Shown: positions 52,450 through 61,754, counted from the stretch's first letter. The stretch is 64,000 bases of DNA from an uncultured Christensenellaceae bacterium (GCA_910588545.1 CAJUOU010000001.1:550723-614722), one strand, 5' to 3'. The notes: a model not told the origin generated them from the sequence alone. Numbers and translations: made by a program.

Positions 52450-53064
52450 ATGAATACACAAGAGCAAAATATTGCAGAAAAAAAATTAATTAATTTAACA
52501 ATTTTCAGCCCTGTAAATGTATCTGTATATTACAATACAAAATCAACATTACTTATGTCAATCGACTTAAATACAGGTATTAACAACGATACTAAAGAAA
52601 TTATGAGCGAAGACAATTTTAAATTGATTTTTGTCACTCACGGATTTGAAAAAAGTATCAACTTTATTGCAAAGCCAGCTGATTTCCAAGCTAGATACGA
52701 ATTCAATTTGGCAGATATGTTAACTCAAGAAGAAATCGTTTCTTCTTACGACAGAGAGGCTGCTATTTACTTTATCAATATCGAGCCAAATGGTTATGCT
52801 TTTGAACAAATGCAATCTGTTGCTGAAGAAGGAGATATCGAATTACTTCACAACAAATTGATTGAATTATCTGCTATTGAAGAAAGCGATGCTCATAACG
52901 ATTACCTAATTGCTTGCTGTGCAATGGCACTTGGTAAAAATGCAGAAAAATACAATAAACCTGAAGAAGTTGATGTAATTCGCTCTGTTTATGAAAATTA
53001 TAATTCTAAAGAAACTTATGGTTATATTTTTGAGAAATTCATAAACGAAAATAACGAGCAATAA
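52450..53064 (+). CDS. Cytosolic protein of unknown function
   Basis: A 204-residue protein starting MNTQEQNIAEKKLINLTIF, after GGGGGAAAGGAG. It has no membrane segment or known motif. It is acidic and helical in its C-terminal half (VIRSVYENYNSKETYGYIFEKF). The perfect promoter, strong ribosome binding site and own terminator suggest high, constitutive expression. Confidence 0.8.
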   Translation: MNTQEQNIAEKKLINLTIFSPVNVSVYYNTKSTLLMSIDLNTGINNDTKEIMSEDNFKLIFVTHGFEKSINFIAKPADFQARYEFNLADMLTQEEIVSSYDREAAIYFINIEPNGYAFEQMQSVAEEGDIELLHNKLIELSAIEESDAHNDYLIACCAMALGKNAEKYNKPEEVDVIRSVYENYNSKETYGYIFEKFINENNEQ

Positions 53065-53078
53065 TTTAACATATAATT

Positions 53079-53107
53079 AAAGTGCTATTTAAAAATAGCA
53101 CTTTTTT
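53079..53107 (+). terminator. Terminator
   Basis: Perfect stem AAAGTGCTATTT / AATAGCACTTT followed by T run. Confidence 0.85.
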
Positions 53108-53222
53108 ATTTTGCAAACAATAGAAATTTTTTATTATATATCTCAAATAGTTATAAATAAAATTGACATAAATACCCACTTTTGTTATAATAAATTGAAA
53201 ATATTTAAAAGAGGTTTTGCTT

Positions 53223-54086
53223 GTGAAAAAAACTCAATCCAACAACTCAGATTTAGGGGCAAAATTTAAAAGAAAATGCAAATCTTTACTCATTTTATTT
53301 TGGACTATGTTTAAAATAGGACTTTTTACATTTGGCGGCGGATATGCTATGATTCATTTGCTAGAGAACGAGTTTGTTGCCAAAAAAAAATGGCTTGACA
53401 ATGACGAATTTTTCGACTTAGTTACCATTGCAGAATCTACCCCCGGTCCCGTTGCGATAAACTGCTCTACTTATATCGGATACAAAACTGAAAAAATTCT
53501 TGGTTCATTTGTTGCAACAACTGCGATGTGCTTGCCGTCCTTTATAATTATTTTTGTAATATCATTATTTTTCAATGCTTTTTTGGAAAACACTTATGTA
53601 GCCGCAGCATTCAAAGGTATACAAGTATGCGCAGTGTTTTTGATACTTTGTGCAGGCATAAAAATGGCAAAAAAACTTAAAAAATCGATATTTAATTTGT
53701 TATTATTTATTGCTACTTTCGCGGCAATGATTTTAGTAAGTATATTTAATGCCAAATTTTCCTCGATATTTTATATTTTAATTAGCGGTGCTATCGGTTT
53801 GTTCATCTACTCTGTCGGATACTTTAAAGATAAAATGAAATTGAAAAAAGCTTCTGCAAATAACAGTGAAATCGCTTTAGATGAAAACTCAAATTCAACT
53901 TGCATAAATACAGATGAACAAGCAAATGCTAGTGCAAATATTGAAACAACTGAAATAAATGCTGAGCAAGTTTGTGATAATAACGAAATTAAAAATGAAA
54001 ATAGTGTATCCCCTGAAAATGTTACTTTAAATGAAAGCGATTGTTCCGACCTTTCGGATAACGATAATAAAGGAGGTGCAAAATGA
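53223..54086 (+). CDS. chrA: Chromate transporter family protein, subunit 1
   Basis: A short-chain CHR protein: about 190 residues of membrane domain plus an acidic, Asn/Glu-rich tail of about 90 residues. The signature FGGGYAMIHLLENEFV and ESTPGPVAINCSTYIGYK are present. The start is GTG, 8 nt after GAGG. Short CHR proteins work as heteromeric pairs, and the second subunit follows with a 4-nt overlap. The real substrate in anaerobes is uncertain. Confidence 0.92.
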   Translation: MKKTQSNNSDLGAKFKRKCKSLLILFWTMFKIGLFTFGGGYAMIHLLENEFVAKKKWLDNDEFFDLVTIAESTPGPVAINCSTYIGYKTEKILGSFVATTAMCLPSFIIIFVISLFFNAFLENTYVAAAFKGIQVCAVFLILCAGIKMAKKLKKSIFNLLLFIATFAAMILVSIFNAKFSSIFYILISGAIGLFIYSVGYFKDKMKLKKASANNSEIALDENSNSTCINTDEQANASANIETTEINAEQVCDNNEIKNENSVSPENVTLNESDCSDLSDNDNKGGAK

Positions 54087-54661
54087 TTTACTTAGAATTA
54101 TTTTTAAACTTCCTTAAAATAGGTGTTGTATCTTTTGGTGGCGGATACGGAATGATTCCGCTAATTCAGGAAACAGTTGTAACTAAAGGCTGGCTTTCAC
54201 AGGAACAAATATTGAACTTTATTGCAGTGTCGGAATCTACACCGGGACCAATCGCAATAAATATGGCAACCTTTATAGGCTCGTCACAAGGAGGTATTTT
54301 AGGCTCGTTTATTGCAACGCTTGGAATAGTTCTTCCGTCATTTGTTATAATATTGATTATTGCTTCCCTTGCCAAAAATTTAATGAAATTTGCAGGCGTA
54401 AAAGCAACTTTAAATGGTATTCGCCCAACTATAGTTGGAATGATATTTGCAACTTTTGTTACAATGTTTATCAGCACAGTATTTGGTATTAAGACTATTG
54501 AAAGCGTATTTTCTTTTGATTGGAAAGGCTTAGTGATTTTTACAGTTGTTGTAATTATTGCCGTTGCATATAAGCTAATTAGGAAGAAATCTCTTTCTCC
54601 GATAATCTTGATTATCTTCTCAGGCGGGCTTGGAATGCTAATGTATTGCGGATTATTTTAA
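54083..54661 (+). CDS. chrA: Chromate transporter family protein, subunit 2
   Basis: A 192-residue partner of the preceding protein, with FGGGYGMIPLIQETVV and ESTPGPIAINMATFIGSS. It has five to six TM segments. It is coupled by ATGA overlap, preceded by AAAGGAGGTG, and followed by a strong terminator. Confidence 0.93.
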   Translation: MIYLELFLNFLKIGVVSFGGGYGMIPLIQETVVTKGWLSQEQILNFIAVSESTPGPIAINMATFIGSSQGGILGSFIATLGIVLPSFVIILIIASLAKNLMKFAGVKATLNGIRPTIVGMIFATFVTMFISTVFGIKTIESVFSFDWKGLVIFTVVVIIAVAYKLIRKKSLSPIILIIFSGGLGMLMYCGLF

Positions 54662-54676
54662 TAACTTTGAAAAGGC

Positions 54677-54703
54677 AAATCGGGGCAAATAGCCCCGATT
54701 TTT
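54677..54703 (+). terminator. Terminator of chr pair
   Basis: Perfect stem AAATCGGGGC / GCCCCGATTT with T run. Confidence 0.85.
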
Positions 54704-54763
54704 GATTAGTTTTTTCACTTTCGTTACAATAAAAGATAAACTTTTTTAATATCACGTTTATAG

Positions 54764-55141
54764 TCAAACAAATTTATATTCAATTTCATACCCTGCACTT
54801 TCAAGTACGCTTAAAGCCAAATTAAATTTTTCGCATTTAACCAAAATGTAATCGGTATTAAAAGTAGACACTGCAAAAATACTAATATCATTTTGAGCAA
54901 GCAAAGCAGATATTTCGGCAATAATTCCTATTAATGAAAAATCCAATTCCCCACTAATCCTAAAAGCTTTCCAACCACTGTTTACTGTATCGATGTTATT
55001 GGGGATTGCATCAATAGGACAAACTAATGATATTTCCTCATCGGTCTTTCCAATAAAGCAAAATTTGTTATTTAATAAATTTGTTGTAATTGATTTGATT
55101 TTACAAATTGCAAAATCATATTTTAAAGCTTGTATTTTCAT
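54764..55141 (-). CDS. ACT-domain protein
   Basis: A 125-residue protein of the ACT/CASTOR type (GWKAFRISGELDFSLIGIIAEISALLAQNDISIFAVST). It probably binds an amino acid. It stands alone, convergent with the chr genes. The target is unknown. Confidence 0.85.
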   Translation of the reverse strand: MKIQALKYDFAICKIKSITTNLLNNKFCFIGKTDEEISLVCPIDAIPNNIDTVNSGWKAFRISGELDFSLIGIIAEISALLAQNDISIFAVSTFNTDYILVKCEKFNLALSVLESAGYEIEYKFV

Positions 55142-55209
55142 AGTTTTATTATATCAATATTGCTAACATTAGTCAATAACAAATTAAATAATTAATTTTG
55201 ATATATTAG

Positions 55210-55238
55210 TTGGCAATATTTTATATGTATTATATAAT
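55210..55238 (+). promoter_or_regulatory. Promoter of riboswitch-MATE transcript
   Basis: TTGGCA, 17-nt spacer, TATAAT, about 20 nt before the first riboswitch helix. Confidence 0.7.
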
Positions 55239-55258
55239 GTGCTTGTAAAATTAAAAAT

Positions 55259-55362
55259 GGTCATCGGAGAACTGATGCCGCAGCAGTCGGACGAAAATCG
55301 TCCTTTGTTGAAAAGATGTCGAGTGCGCTCGGTTATTGTAAAAAATAACTGAGGCATTTTTT
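55259..55362 (+). promoter_or_regulatory. Probable guanidine-IV (mepA-type) riboswitch
   Basis: Structured leader upstream of a MepA-like MATE gene. Helix 1 is GG-CATC / GATG-CC (one bulged T) with loop GGAGAACT. Helix 2 is CAGCA-GTC-GGACGA / TCGTCC-TT-TGTTG. A strong terminator then follows (TGC-G-CTCGGTTATT / AATAACTGAGGCA plus T run, 55324-55362). A guanidine-IV aptamer is known in Clostridia as a leader of mepA genes and acts at transcription termination. The context and layout fit; I cannot run a covariance model to confirm it. Confidence 0.6.
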
Positions 55363-55446
55363 ATTTACATACCATTTATTTTATTATAAAATTTGTTTGT
55401 TTTAATAACAATTAAAATAATTGTGAATATAAAAACGGCGTTAAAT

Positions 55447-56028
55447 ATGAAAATTAAAATTTCCGAACATTTTACAACTAAAAAATTGATTGTATTTGTA
55501 CTGCCTTCTATATTTATGATGATTATCACTTCTATTTATGGAGTGATAGTCGAAATTGGATATACTATTGGATGTGCTCCGATAATAGCATATAATTATG
55601 GCTCTGAAAACCACTTAGAATTAAAAAGCTTATTCAAAAAAAGTGTTATAACTATGAGCATTGTCGGTATTATCTTATCAGGGTTAGCTCAAGCACTTGC
55701 AATTCCACTTGCTAAATTATTTGTTGGATATAATGAAGAATTATATACATTAACAGTATATGCTTTTAGACTATTTTCTTTCTCATTTATTTTTTCAGGA
55801 ATAAATATTTTTTCATCTGGATTTTTTACAGCACTTAATAATGGAATTATTTCTGCTATAATTTCTTTTTTACATGGTTTAATATTTCAAGTGGCATTTG
55901 TATTTATACTTCCATTAATTTTTGGGGTAGATGGAATTTGGTGGGCTATGTTTGCTACAGAGATTTGCGCTTGTATAGTTTCCGTTTCTTTCTTTATTGC
56001 TAAAAGAAAAAAATATCATTACGCATAA
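55447..56028 (+). pseudogene. MATE efflux pump with internal deletion
   Basis: 193 residues, in frame. The first 30 or so residues (TKKLIVFVLPSIFMMIITSIYGV) are the N-terminus of a MepA-type MATE pump. The sequence then jumps into the C-terminal half (IGYTIGCAPIIAYNYGS ... FFTALNNG). About 250 residues of a normal 450-residue protein are missing, so most of one six-helix bundle is gone. It is likely non-functional, unless half-size proteins can dimerise. The regulatory leader is intact. The start is the ATG at 55447; the ribosome binding site is weak. Confidence 0.75.
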
Positions 56029-56147
56029 TAAAAATTATTCGACACTTTTTTTACTAAATAATTTTTTCGCTATTGATTTTTTATTTATTTTGTGTTATAT
56101 TAATATATGAAAGTACTATTAAAAAATATCGATAGTAGGAGTAAACT

Positions 56148-56771
56148 ATGAAAAAAAATCTTGTTGCAATAGAAACCGCTGCAATCCTTGTTTTAATCGG
56201 TTTAATTATTGCGGGTATAATATTAAAAATCTTCACACTTATTATAATACCTATTTGTTTGTTGATTATAGGCATTTTAGGTATTGCAATTTATAAAATT
56301 ATTGAACTTAAAAGAAATGGCGATGCCAAAGGCAATACTAACACTGACAATGATAAAGACGGAAAGGCAGCAAATTTTTCAAATCCGAAAAATGCTTGGG
56401 AGTTTTCCACAATAGGCGAAAAGACAAAAAGCATAGCTTTTATTTTTACCTTTACAGTTTGCTGTATAGCCTTTTTGATACTGTGTATGTACGGCCATAT
56501 TAAAGCAGGCATAATCACAATAATTGTTGGCATTGTTTTAATAGTTTTAGCCATTATTACAATGGCAGTTATCGAAAAATATTTGATAAAAAAACATAAG
56601 GAAAATAAAAATAATTACAGTTCAAATTCGGAGCTTGTTGAAACAACAGAAGAAAGCAATCAGCCTTTAAACATAGTCTCCACTACCCCAATTTCACAAG
56701 AACAAAACAAAGATTTCGCATTGCAAATCGAGGATAACGCTGACCAACAGCCTTCCGACACAGACATTTAA
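56148..56771 (+). CDS. Four-TM membrane protein, unknown
   Basis: A 207-residue protein with TM segments at about 8-28, 31-50, 95-115 and 120-142. A polar, Asn/Asp-rich cytoplasmic loop lies between the pairs and a Gln/Ser/Asp-rich tail follows. Each pair looks like a helical hairpin, suggesting an internal duplication. GTAGGAG precedes the ATG. No family recognised. Confidence 0.75.
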   Translation: MKKNLVAIETAAILVLIGLIIAGIILKIFTLIIIPICLLIIGILGIAIYKIIELKRNGDAKGNTNTDNDKDGKAANFSNPKNAWEFSTIGEKTKSIAFIFTFTVCCIAFLILCMYGHIKAGIITIIVGIVLIVLAIITMAVIEKYLIKKHKENKNNYSSNSELVETTEESNQPLNIVSTTPISQEQNKDFALQIEDNADQQPSDTDI

Positions 56772-56790
56772 ATTAAATTTGTTGATATAA

Positions 56791-56823
56791 AAAAACAGCC
56801 GTAAATTTACGGCTATTTTTTTA
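56791..56823. terminator. Bidirectional terminator
   Basis: Perfect palindrome AGCCGTAAATTTACGGCT with A and T runs; it separates convergent genes. Confidence 0.85.
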
Positions 56824-56824
56824 T

Positions 56825-57694
56825 TTAAAACATTGTGAGTTGTTCGCAAAGTACTTTTTCCTCAAAAGTCCTGCAATACTCAAACAGCTTATCTATATTA
56901 GTCTCTATACCATACTTTTTGCACTCGGAATAAAAATATTTCATAATTTCATCATTATTTTTACTGCCTACTACATAACTATCGCCGTAAATTTTTTTAT
57001 ATTTTGCAGACAAATTAGGAAAATGTTTGTCGAGCTGCTTATAAAAATATTCCCTGTTTCCGTTACGCAATGTAAGCCCCATACCAAAACAAATAATACC
57101 ATAAACTTTTGCTTGTATGCAATAATTTAAAATGCCCTCTATATTTTGTTTGGTATCGTTGATAAACGGAAGTATTGGCGACAACCATACAACTGTTGGA
57201 ATATCGTTATCTCGCAATATATTTAAAACTTCCGCACGTCTTTTTGTAGTACAAACATTAGGCTCGATTTTTTTGCACAAATCTTCGTCAAAAGTCGTCA
57301 AAGTTATTTGAACAACGCATTTTGCTTTCTCATTTATGCTTTTTAGCAAGTCCAAATCCCGCAAAATCAAGTCCGACTTAGTTATAATGCTAACTCCAAA
57401 ACCATATCTGTCAATTAGTTCCAACGCTTTTCGCATATTACAAAGTTTGCTTTCCAATGGTATATACGGGTCGGTCATACTGCCGGTACCTATCATACAT
57501 TTTTTACGCTTTTTTCTGAGTGTATTTTCCAGCAATTCAATCGCATTACCTTTTACTTCAATATCTTCAAAATCATGATACATTTGATAACAATCACTAC
57601 GTGAGTCACAATAAATGCAACCATGTACGCAACCACGATATAAATTCATTCCATTTTTAGCAGATAAAATCCCCTTTGACTTAACAATATGCAC
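56825..57694 (-). CDS. Radical SAM protein, SplB-like
   Basis: A 289-residue radical SAM enzyme with the cluster motif CVHGCIYC in LYRGCVHGCIYCDSRSDC. It belongs to the spore photoproduct lyase-related group (COG1533). The start is the GTG at 57694, with AGGAG 8 nt upstream; the frame stays open 16 codons further. The substrate is unknown. Confidence 0.9.
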   Translation of the reverse strand: MHIVKSKGILSAKNGMNLYRGCVHGCIYCDSRSDCYQMYHDFEDIEVKGNAIELLENTLRKKRKKCMIGTGSMTDPYIPLESKLCNMRKALELIDRYGFGVSIITKSDLILRDLDLLKSINEKAKCVVQITLTTFDEDLCKKIEPNVCTTKRRAEVLNILRDNDIPTVVWLSPILPFINDTKQNIEGILNYCIQAKVYGIICFGMGLTLRNGNREYFYKQLDKHFPNLSAKYKKIYGDSYVVGSKNNDEIMKYFYSECKKYGIETNIDKLFEYCRTFEEKVLCEQLTMF

Positions 57695-57902
57695 TATAAT
57701 TTCTCCTATTTTTATTATAACATAAATTATACATTTTTTCAATAATAATTGCGTATTACAACATTTAAAAATAAATATGCATACCTAATAACTAGGTGTG
57801 CATATTTAATAATTTTTATTATTAGTAGTACATGAAATTAACTTGTAAAATTACTTTTTTTGCAGTTATCATTTGACAAATCTTATTTTGAACGCATAAA
57901 AA

Positions 57903-58358
57903 TTATAATGATGCTGAATAAAATGACATATCAGCTTTTTGTAAAGAATCCAAATCATCTTGCATAAGGTCCTTTATAGTAATACTATCAAAATATTCAT
58001 TAATCAAATTATGCAGGTCTTTCCACATCTTTATTGTACGACATTGTCCCACATTTTCACATGGTTTAGCACCACATTCTAAACAGGCAACAGGTGCAAG
58101 GTCTCCTTCAACAAGCCGCAAAATTTCTCCTACTGTATACTCTTTTGGATTTCGTGTTAGCTTGTAGCCACCACCCTTACCATGAAGTCCTTCAACTATA
58201 TTATTTTGTTTAAGTATGGTCAAAATATGCTCCAAATATTTTAAAGAAAGACTTTGTCTTTGTGCTACTTGTTTCATAGGGATATATGTCCCATTGCCAT
58301 TTTCAGCAAGGTCTATTATTATTCTTAATGCATATCTTCCTTTTGTAGAGATTGTCAT
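57903..58358 (-). CDS. Rrf2-family regulator of sulfur genes
   Basis: A 151-residue Rrf2 protein with a winged helix (QSLSLKYLEHILTILKQNNI, HGKGGGYKLTRNP). Four cysteines lie in VACLECGAKPCENVGQC. It is third in metY-cysK-rrf2, so it probably senses sulfur or cysteine supply (CymR-like) and controls this operon through the palindrome at 60912-60948. The cysteines could also bind an Fe-S cluster as in IscR; sequence alone does not decide. Confidence 0.88.
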   Translation of the reverse strand: MTISTKGRYALRIIIDLAENGNGTYIPMKQVAQRQSLSLKYLEHILTILKQNNIVEGLHGKGGGYKLTRNPKEYTVGEILRLVEGDLAPVACLECGAKPCENVGQCRTIKMWKDLHNLINEYFDSITIKDLMQDDLDSLQKADMSFYSASL

Positions 58359-58442
58359 TTTATACTTCCTTTATAATTTATTTAATAAACACTTATTTTT
58401 AGCAAACAAAAAATTTATATTATTACTTATATTTATTTTAAC

Positions 58443-59375
58443 TTAATCATTGAATAAAGTAGTTGATAAATACCTGTCTCCTGTGTCTGGCAAAAGAACT
58501 ACTATTGTTTTTCCTTCATTATCAGGATTTTTTGCTAGTTGAATTGCAGCGTAAACTGCCGCTCCAGAAGATATACCAACCAGTATACCTTCGCTCTTAC
58601 CTATCAACTTACTGGTAGCAAATGCATTATCATCAGATACTGAAATTATCTCGTCATAAATCTTTGTATTAAGCACATCTGGAACAAAGCCTGCTCCAAT
58701 ACCTTGTATCTTATGCACTCCTGCTACACCAGTGGACAAAACAGCAGAAGTAGCTGGCTCAACTGCCACAACTTTAACTGCTGGATTTTTGGATTTAAGA
58801 TATTCGCCTACTCCAGTTATTGTACCACCTGTGCCTACGCCTGCAACAAAAATATCAATTTTTCCATCAGTATCTTCATATATTTCTGGACCTGTCGCAA
58901 CATAGTGTGCCATAGGATTAGCAGGATTTATAAACTGACCTGGTATAAAACTATTAGGTATTTCACTTGCAAGTTCTTTAGCCTTAGCTATTGCACCTTT
59001 CATCCCTTTTGCACCCTCTGTAAGTACAAGTTGAGCGCCATACGCTTTCATTATTTGTCTACGTTCAATGGACATTGTCTCAGGCATAACAATGATTATT
59101 TTATATCCTCTTGCAGCAGCAACGGATGCAAGTCCTATGCCAGTGTTACCTGAAGTAGGTTCAATAATCACTGTATCAGCATTTAATTTTCCTGACTTTT
59201 CTGCTTCATCAATCATTGCCTTAGCAATTCTATCTTTGACTGAGCCTGCTGGATTAAATAGTTCTAATTTTGCAATTATCTTTGCCTTAAGGTCATATAG
59301 TTTTTCAATATGTGTCAACTCTAAAAGTGGAGTTCTACCAATTAATTGGTCTGCTTGTGTATAAATCTTTGACAT
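58443..59375 (-). CDS. cysK: Cysteine synthase A
   Basis: A 310-residue O-acetylserine sulfhydrylase. The PLP lysine is in NPAGSVKDRIAKAM. The substrate loop EPTSGNTGIGLA and the phosphate-binding GVGTGGTITG are intact. It forms cysteine from O-acetylserine and sulfide. It follows metY by 16 nt. Confidence 0.97.
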   Translation of the reverse strand: MSKIYTQADQLIGRTPLLELTHIEKLYDLKAKIIAKLELFNPAGSVKDRIAKAMIDEAEKSGKLNADTVIIEPTSGNTGIGLASVAAARGYKIIIVMPETMSIERRQIMKAYGAQLVLTEGAKGMKGAIAKAKELASEIPNSFIPGQFINPANPMAHYVATGPEIYEDTDGKIDIFVAGVGTGGTITGVGEYLKSKNPAVKVVAVEPATSAVLSTGVAGVHKIQGIGAGFVPDVLNTKIYDEIISVSDDNAFATSKLIGKSEGILVGISSGAAVYAAIQLAKNPDNEGKTIVVLLPDTGDRYLSTTLFND

Positions 59376-59391
59376 ATTTTAGTCCTCCAAA

Positions 59392-60678
59392 TTATTTTAC
59401 TGCCTGAAAACCCTTTTCAAGGTCAGCTATAATATCGTCAATATGCTCTGTACCAATGGAAAGCCTAATGGTATTTTGCTTGATACCTTGGTCTTTAAGT
59501 TCTTGGTCTGTAAGTTGACTATGAGTTGTTGTTGCAGGATGAATTACAAGACTTTTTACATCTGCAACATTAGCAAGCAATGAAAATATCTCCAAATTAT
59601 CAATAAACTTGTGTGCTTCAGAAACTCCACCTTTTATCTCAAAAGTAAAGATAGAACCGCCACCATTTGGAAAATACTTTTTATAAAGTGCGTTATCTGG
59701 GTGATTCTTAAGTGATGGATGATTAACTTTTTCAACTTTTGGGTGTTTTGATAGATATTCAATTACTCTCTTAGTATTCTCTGCATGACGCTCTAGCCTT
59801 AAAGACAGTGTTTCTGTACCTTGTAAAAGCAAAAATGCTGCAAATGGCGAAATAGTTGCACCTGTATCACGAAGAAGTACTGCTCTTATATATGTAACAA
59901 ATGCAGCAGGTCCAACCGCTTTTACAAAAGAAATATTGTGATAAGACGGATTAGGTTCTGCTATTGCTGGATACTTGCCAGAAACAGTCCAATCAAATTT
60001 ACCACTATCTACAATAACGCCTCCAAGAGTTGTTCCATGACCACCTATAAATTTTGTTGCTGAATGCACAACTATGTCTGCCCCATGTTCAATAGGTCGT
60101 ATAAGATATGGTGTGCCAAACGTATTGTCAACAACTAGTGGCAATCCGTACTTGTGTGCAAGTTCTGCAAGAGCATCAATATCAGGTATATCGCTGTTGG
60201 GATTTCCTAGTGTCTCAATATATATGGCTCTTGTGTCATCTTGAATTGCATTTTCAACCTCTTTAAGATTGTGTATATCTACAAAAGTAGTTTTAATACC
60301 AAAATTTGTAAGTGTATGAGCAAGAAGATTGTAGCTTCCACCATATATAGTCTTTTGTGAAACAAAATGACCGCCATTTTGTCCAAGAGCTTGTAGCGTA
60401 TATGTAATAGCTGCAGCACCTGAAGCTAAAGCCAATGCTGACACACCACCTTCTAGTGCAGCAATCCTTTTTTCAAACACATCTTGAGTTGAATTAGTCA
60501 AACGACCATAAATATTACCTGCATCCTCAAGCCCAAAGCGAGCTGCAGCGTGAGCAGAATTCTTAAAAACATAAGATGTAGTTGCATAAATAGGCACAGC
60601 ACGAGCGTCCGTTGCAGAGTCTGGTTGCTCCTGTCCTACATGAAGTTGAAGTGTTTCAAATTTATATTTATTAGACAT
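59392..60678 (-). CDS. metY: O-acetylhomoserine sulfhydrylase
   Basis: A 428-residue Cys/Met metabolism PLP enzyme. The PLP lysine is in VVHSATKFIGGHGTTLGG, and the N-terminus FETLQLHVGQEQPD is typical. It makes homocysteine from O-acetylhomoserine and sulfide. First large gene of the sulfur operon. Confidence 0.96.
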   Translation of the reverse strand: MSNKYKFETLQLHVGQEQPDSATDARAVPIYATTSYVFKNSAHAAARFGLEDAGNIYGRLTNSTQDVFEKRIAALEGGVSALALASGAAAITYTLQALGQNGGHFVSQKTIYGGSYNLLAHTLTNFGIKTTFVDIHNLKEVENAIQDDTRAIYIETLGNPNSDIPDIDALAELAHKYGLPLVVDNTFGTPYLIRPIEHGADIVVHSATKFIGGHGTTLGGVIVDSGKFDWTVSGKYPAIAEPNPSYHNISFVKAVGPAAFVTYIRAVLLRDTGATISPFAAFLLLQGTETLSLRLERHAENTKRVIEYLSKHPKVEKVNHPSLKNHPDNALYKKYFPNGGGSIFTFEIKGGVSEAHKFIDNLEIFSLLANVADVKSLVIHPATTTHSQLTDQELKDQGIKQNTIRLSIGTEHIDDIIADLEKGFQAVK

Positions 60679-60767
60679 TGTTTTTTCTCCTTTTAATTAT
60701 TAATTTTATATATTGTAATATTTTTAATTTAATTTCTTAATTTGATTTTTGTTGTTTATTATTTACT

Positions 60768-60842
60768 TCATTGTTTTTTACACATTCGTCCAAAACGATA
60801 ATTTGCTCTGACAAGCTTTTCAAAATAATTTTGCATGCTCAT
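60768..60842 (-). CDS. Possible 24-residue leader peptide of metY operon
   Basis: Short ORF (MSMQNYFEKLVRANYRFGRM..., one Cys near its end) with AGGAAGG directly upstream, lying between the operon promoter and metY. The good ribosome binding site is the main support. It could be a leader peptide or an unannotated small protein. Confidence 0.45.
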   Translation of the reverse strand: MSMQNYFEKLVRANYRFGRMCKKQ

Positions 60843-60909
60843 ACCTTCCTATATACTTTTAAATTGTTTTATATCCAAATTGAATTATTCAACCTACTAA
60901 GTTACTATG

Positions 60910-60938
60910 ATTATAAACCTATTTACCTACTATGTCAA
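60910..60938 (-). promoter_or_regulatory. Promoter of the metY-cysK-rrf2 operon
   Basis: On the minus strand, TTGACA, 17-nt spacer, TATAAT: perfect consensus. Confidence 0.85.
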
Positions 60939-60948
60939 TAGGTTTATA
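60912..60948. promoter_or_regulatory. Palindromic operator over the sulfur promoter
   Basis: Perfect 12-bp inverted repeat TATAAACCTATT / AATAGGTTTATA, 13-nt spacer, covering both promoter boxes. Related TAGTAGGT and TTAGTAGGTT elements lie in the spacer and just downstream. It suits repression by the Rrf2 protein of the same operon. Confidence 0.65.
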
Positions 60949-61125
60949 GTATTTTTTTAAATTTTTTTTCTTAAAGTTATATTTTGATATTATTACTTTA
61001 TGTAGCAATATAGAAATTACTATGCTTCTAATAGAATTTCAAATGAAGATAAATATAAAATTTATTTTGATAACTTTATTAAAAATTCATTTAAATTAAT
61101 ATACTCCAATTATAAAACAAAAAAA

Positions 61126-61144
61126 AGCTGCATTATTTGCAGCA
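61126..61144. terminator. Weak stem-loop
   Basis: GCTGC / GCAGC with a 7-nt loop after an A run. It is the only structure noted in 60950-61200, which otherwise is AT-rich and holds no gene. Confidence 0.35.
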
Positions 61145-61378
61145 TATTTAATTTAAAATAGTTTTAAAAAGAAAAATTAATTAATTAGCCAATAGTTCCT
61201 AAATTTATTTTATAATAAAAGACGCAGATAAGATACTTTCATTGTATCAACTCTACGTCTAAATTTGGTGCACCGACTTACCGCAAAAACGAACACGGTA
61301 ATATACAAGGTGAATAGACGAGAATTGTATTGCGCGTTGGAATTGCCGTTGTCGGACTATAAACTGTACGTCAAGCAG

Positions 61379-61549
61379 TTAGCCACGCGGTGATTGTTCA
61401 CGGCTTGCAAGGGCTGTCATAGCGTGTTTGTAGATACGCTTTGACAGCCTTTTTGCTTGCTCTTTATCGGGCGGCTGTTCGGCGTATATGTTTTTGCTTT
61501 GGTCGTTAAAATAGATAACCGATATTCCGAGCGGTATTGTCTTATTCAT
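61379..61549 (-). CDS. Small mobile-element protein
   Basis: A 56-residue ORF starting MNKTIPLGISVIYFNDQSKN and ending in a basic segment (KRLSKRIYKHAMTALASRE). It resembles the short accessory peptides of integrative elements and conjugative transposons in Clostridia, but I cannot name the family. GC content is higher than in the neighbouring chromosome. There is no clear ribosome binding site. Confidence 0.5.
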   Translation of the reverse strand: MNKTIPLGISVIYFNDQSKNIYAEQPPDKEQAKRLSKRIYKHAMTALASREQSPRG

Positions 61550-61631
61550 ATTTGAAACCCCGTTAATTCTTTATAACCCCACCCAAACCCACCCACAGCG
61601 GGCTTGTTTTCCGTTCCGTGTTCCGTAGTGC

Positions 61632-61754
61632 CAATAAGGTAATAGTAACTTATTGCCACACGGGGCGGCTATCGCCGCCCCGTATTGTGCCGTATTTCCC
61701 TAAAAGTGTTACAGTGTTACGGGGTGGACTAAGGTAATACTATGTCCACCCCGT
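61632..61754. repeat. Cluster of three palindromes
   Basis: Arms CAATAAG / CTTATTG (61632-61655), ACGGGGCGGC / GCCGCCCCGT (61660-61683, 4-nt loop) and ACGGGGTGGAC / GTCCACCCCGT (61719-61754). The last two are related in sequence. GC-rich and non-coding; possibly an element end, origin or regulatory region. Confidence 0.6.
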
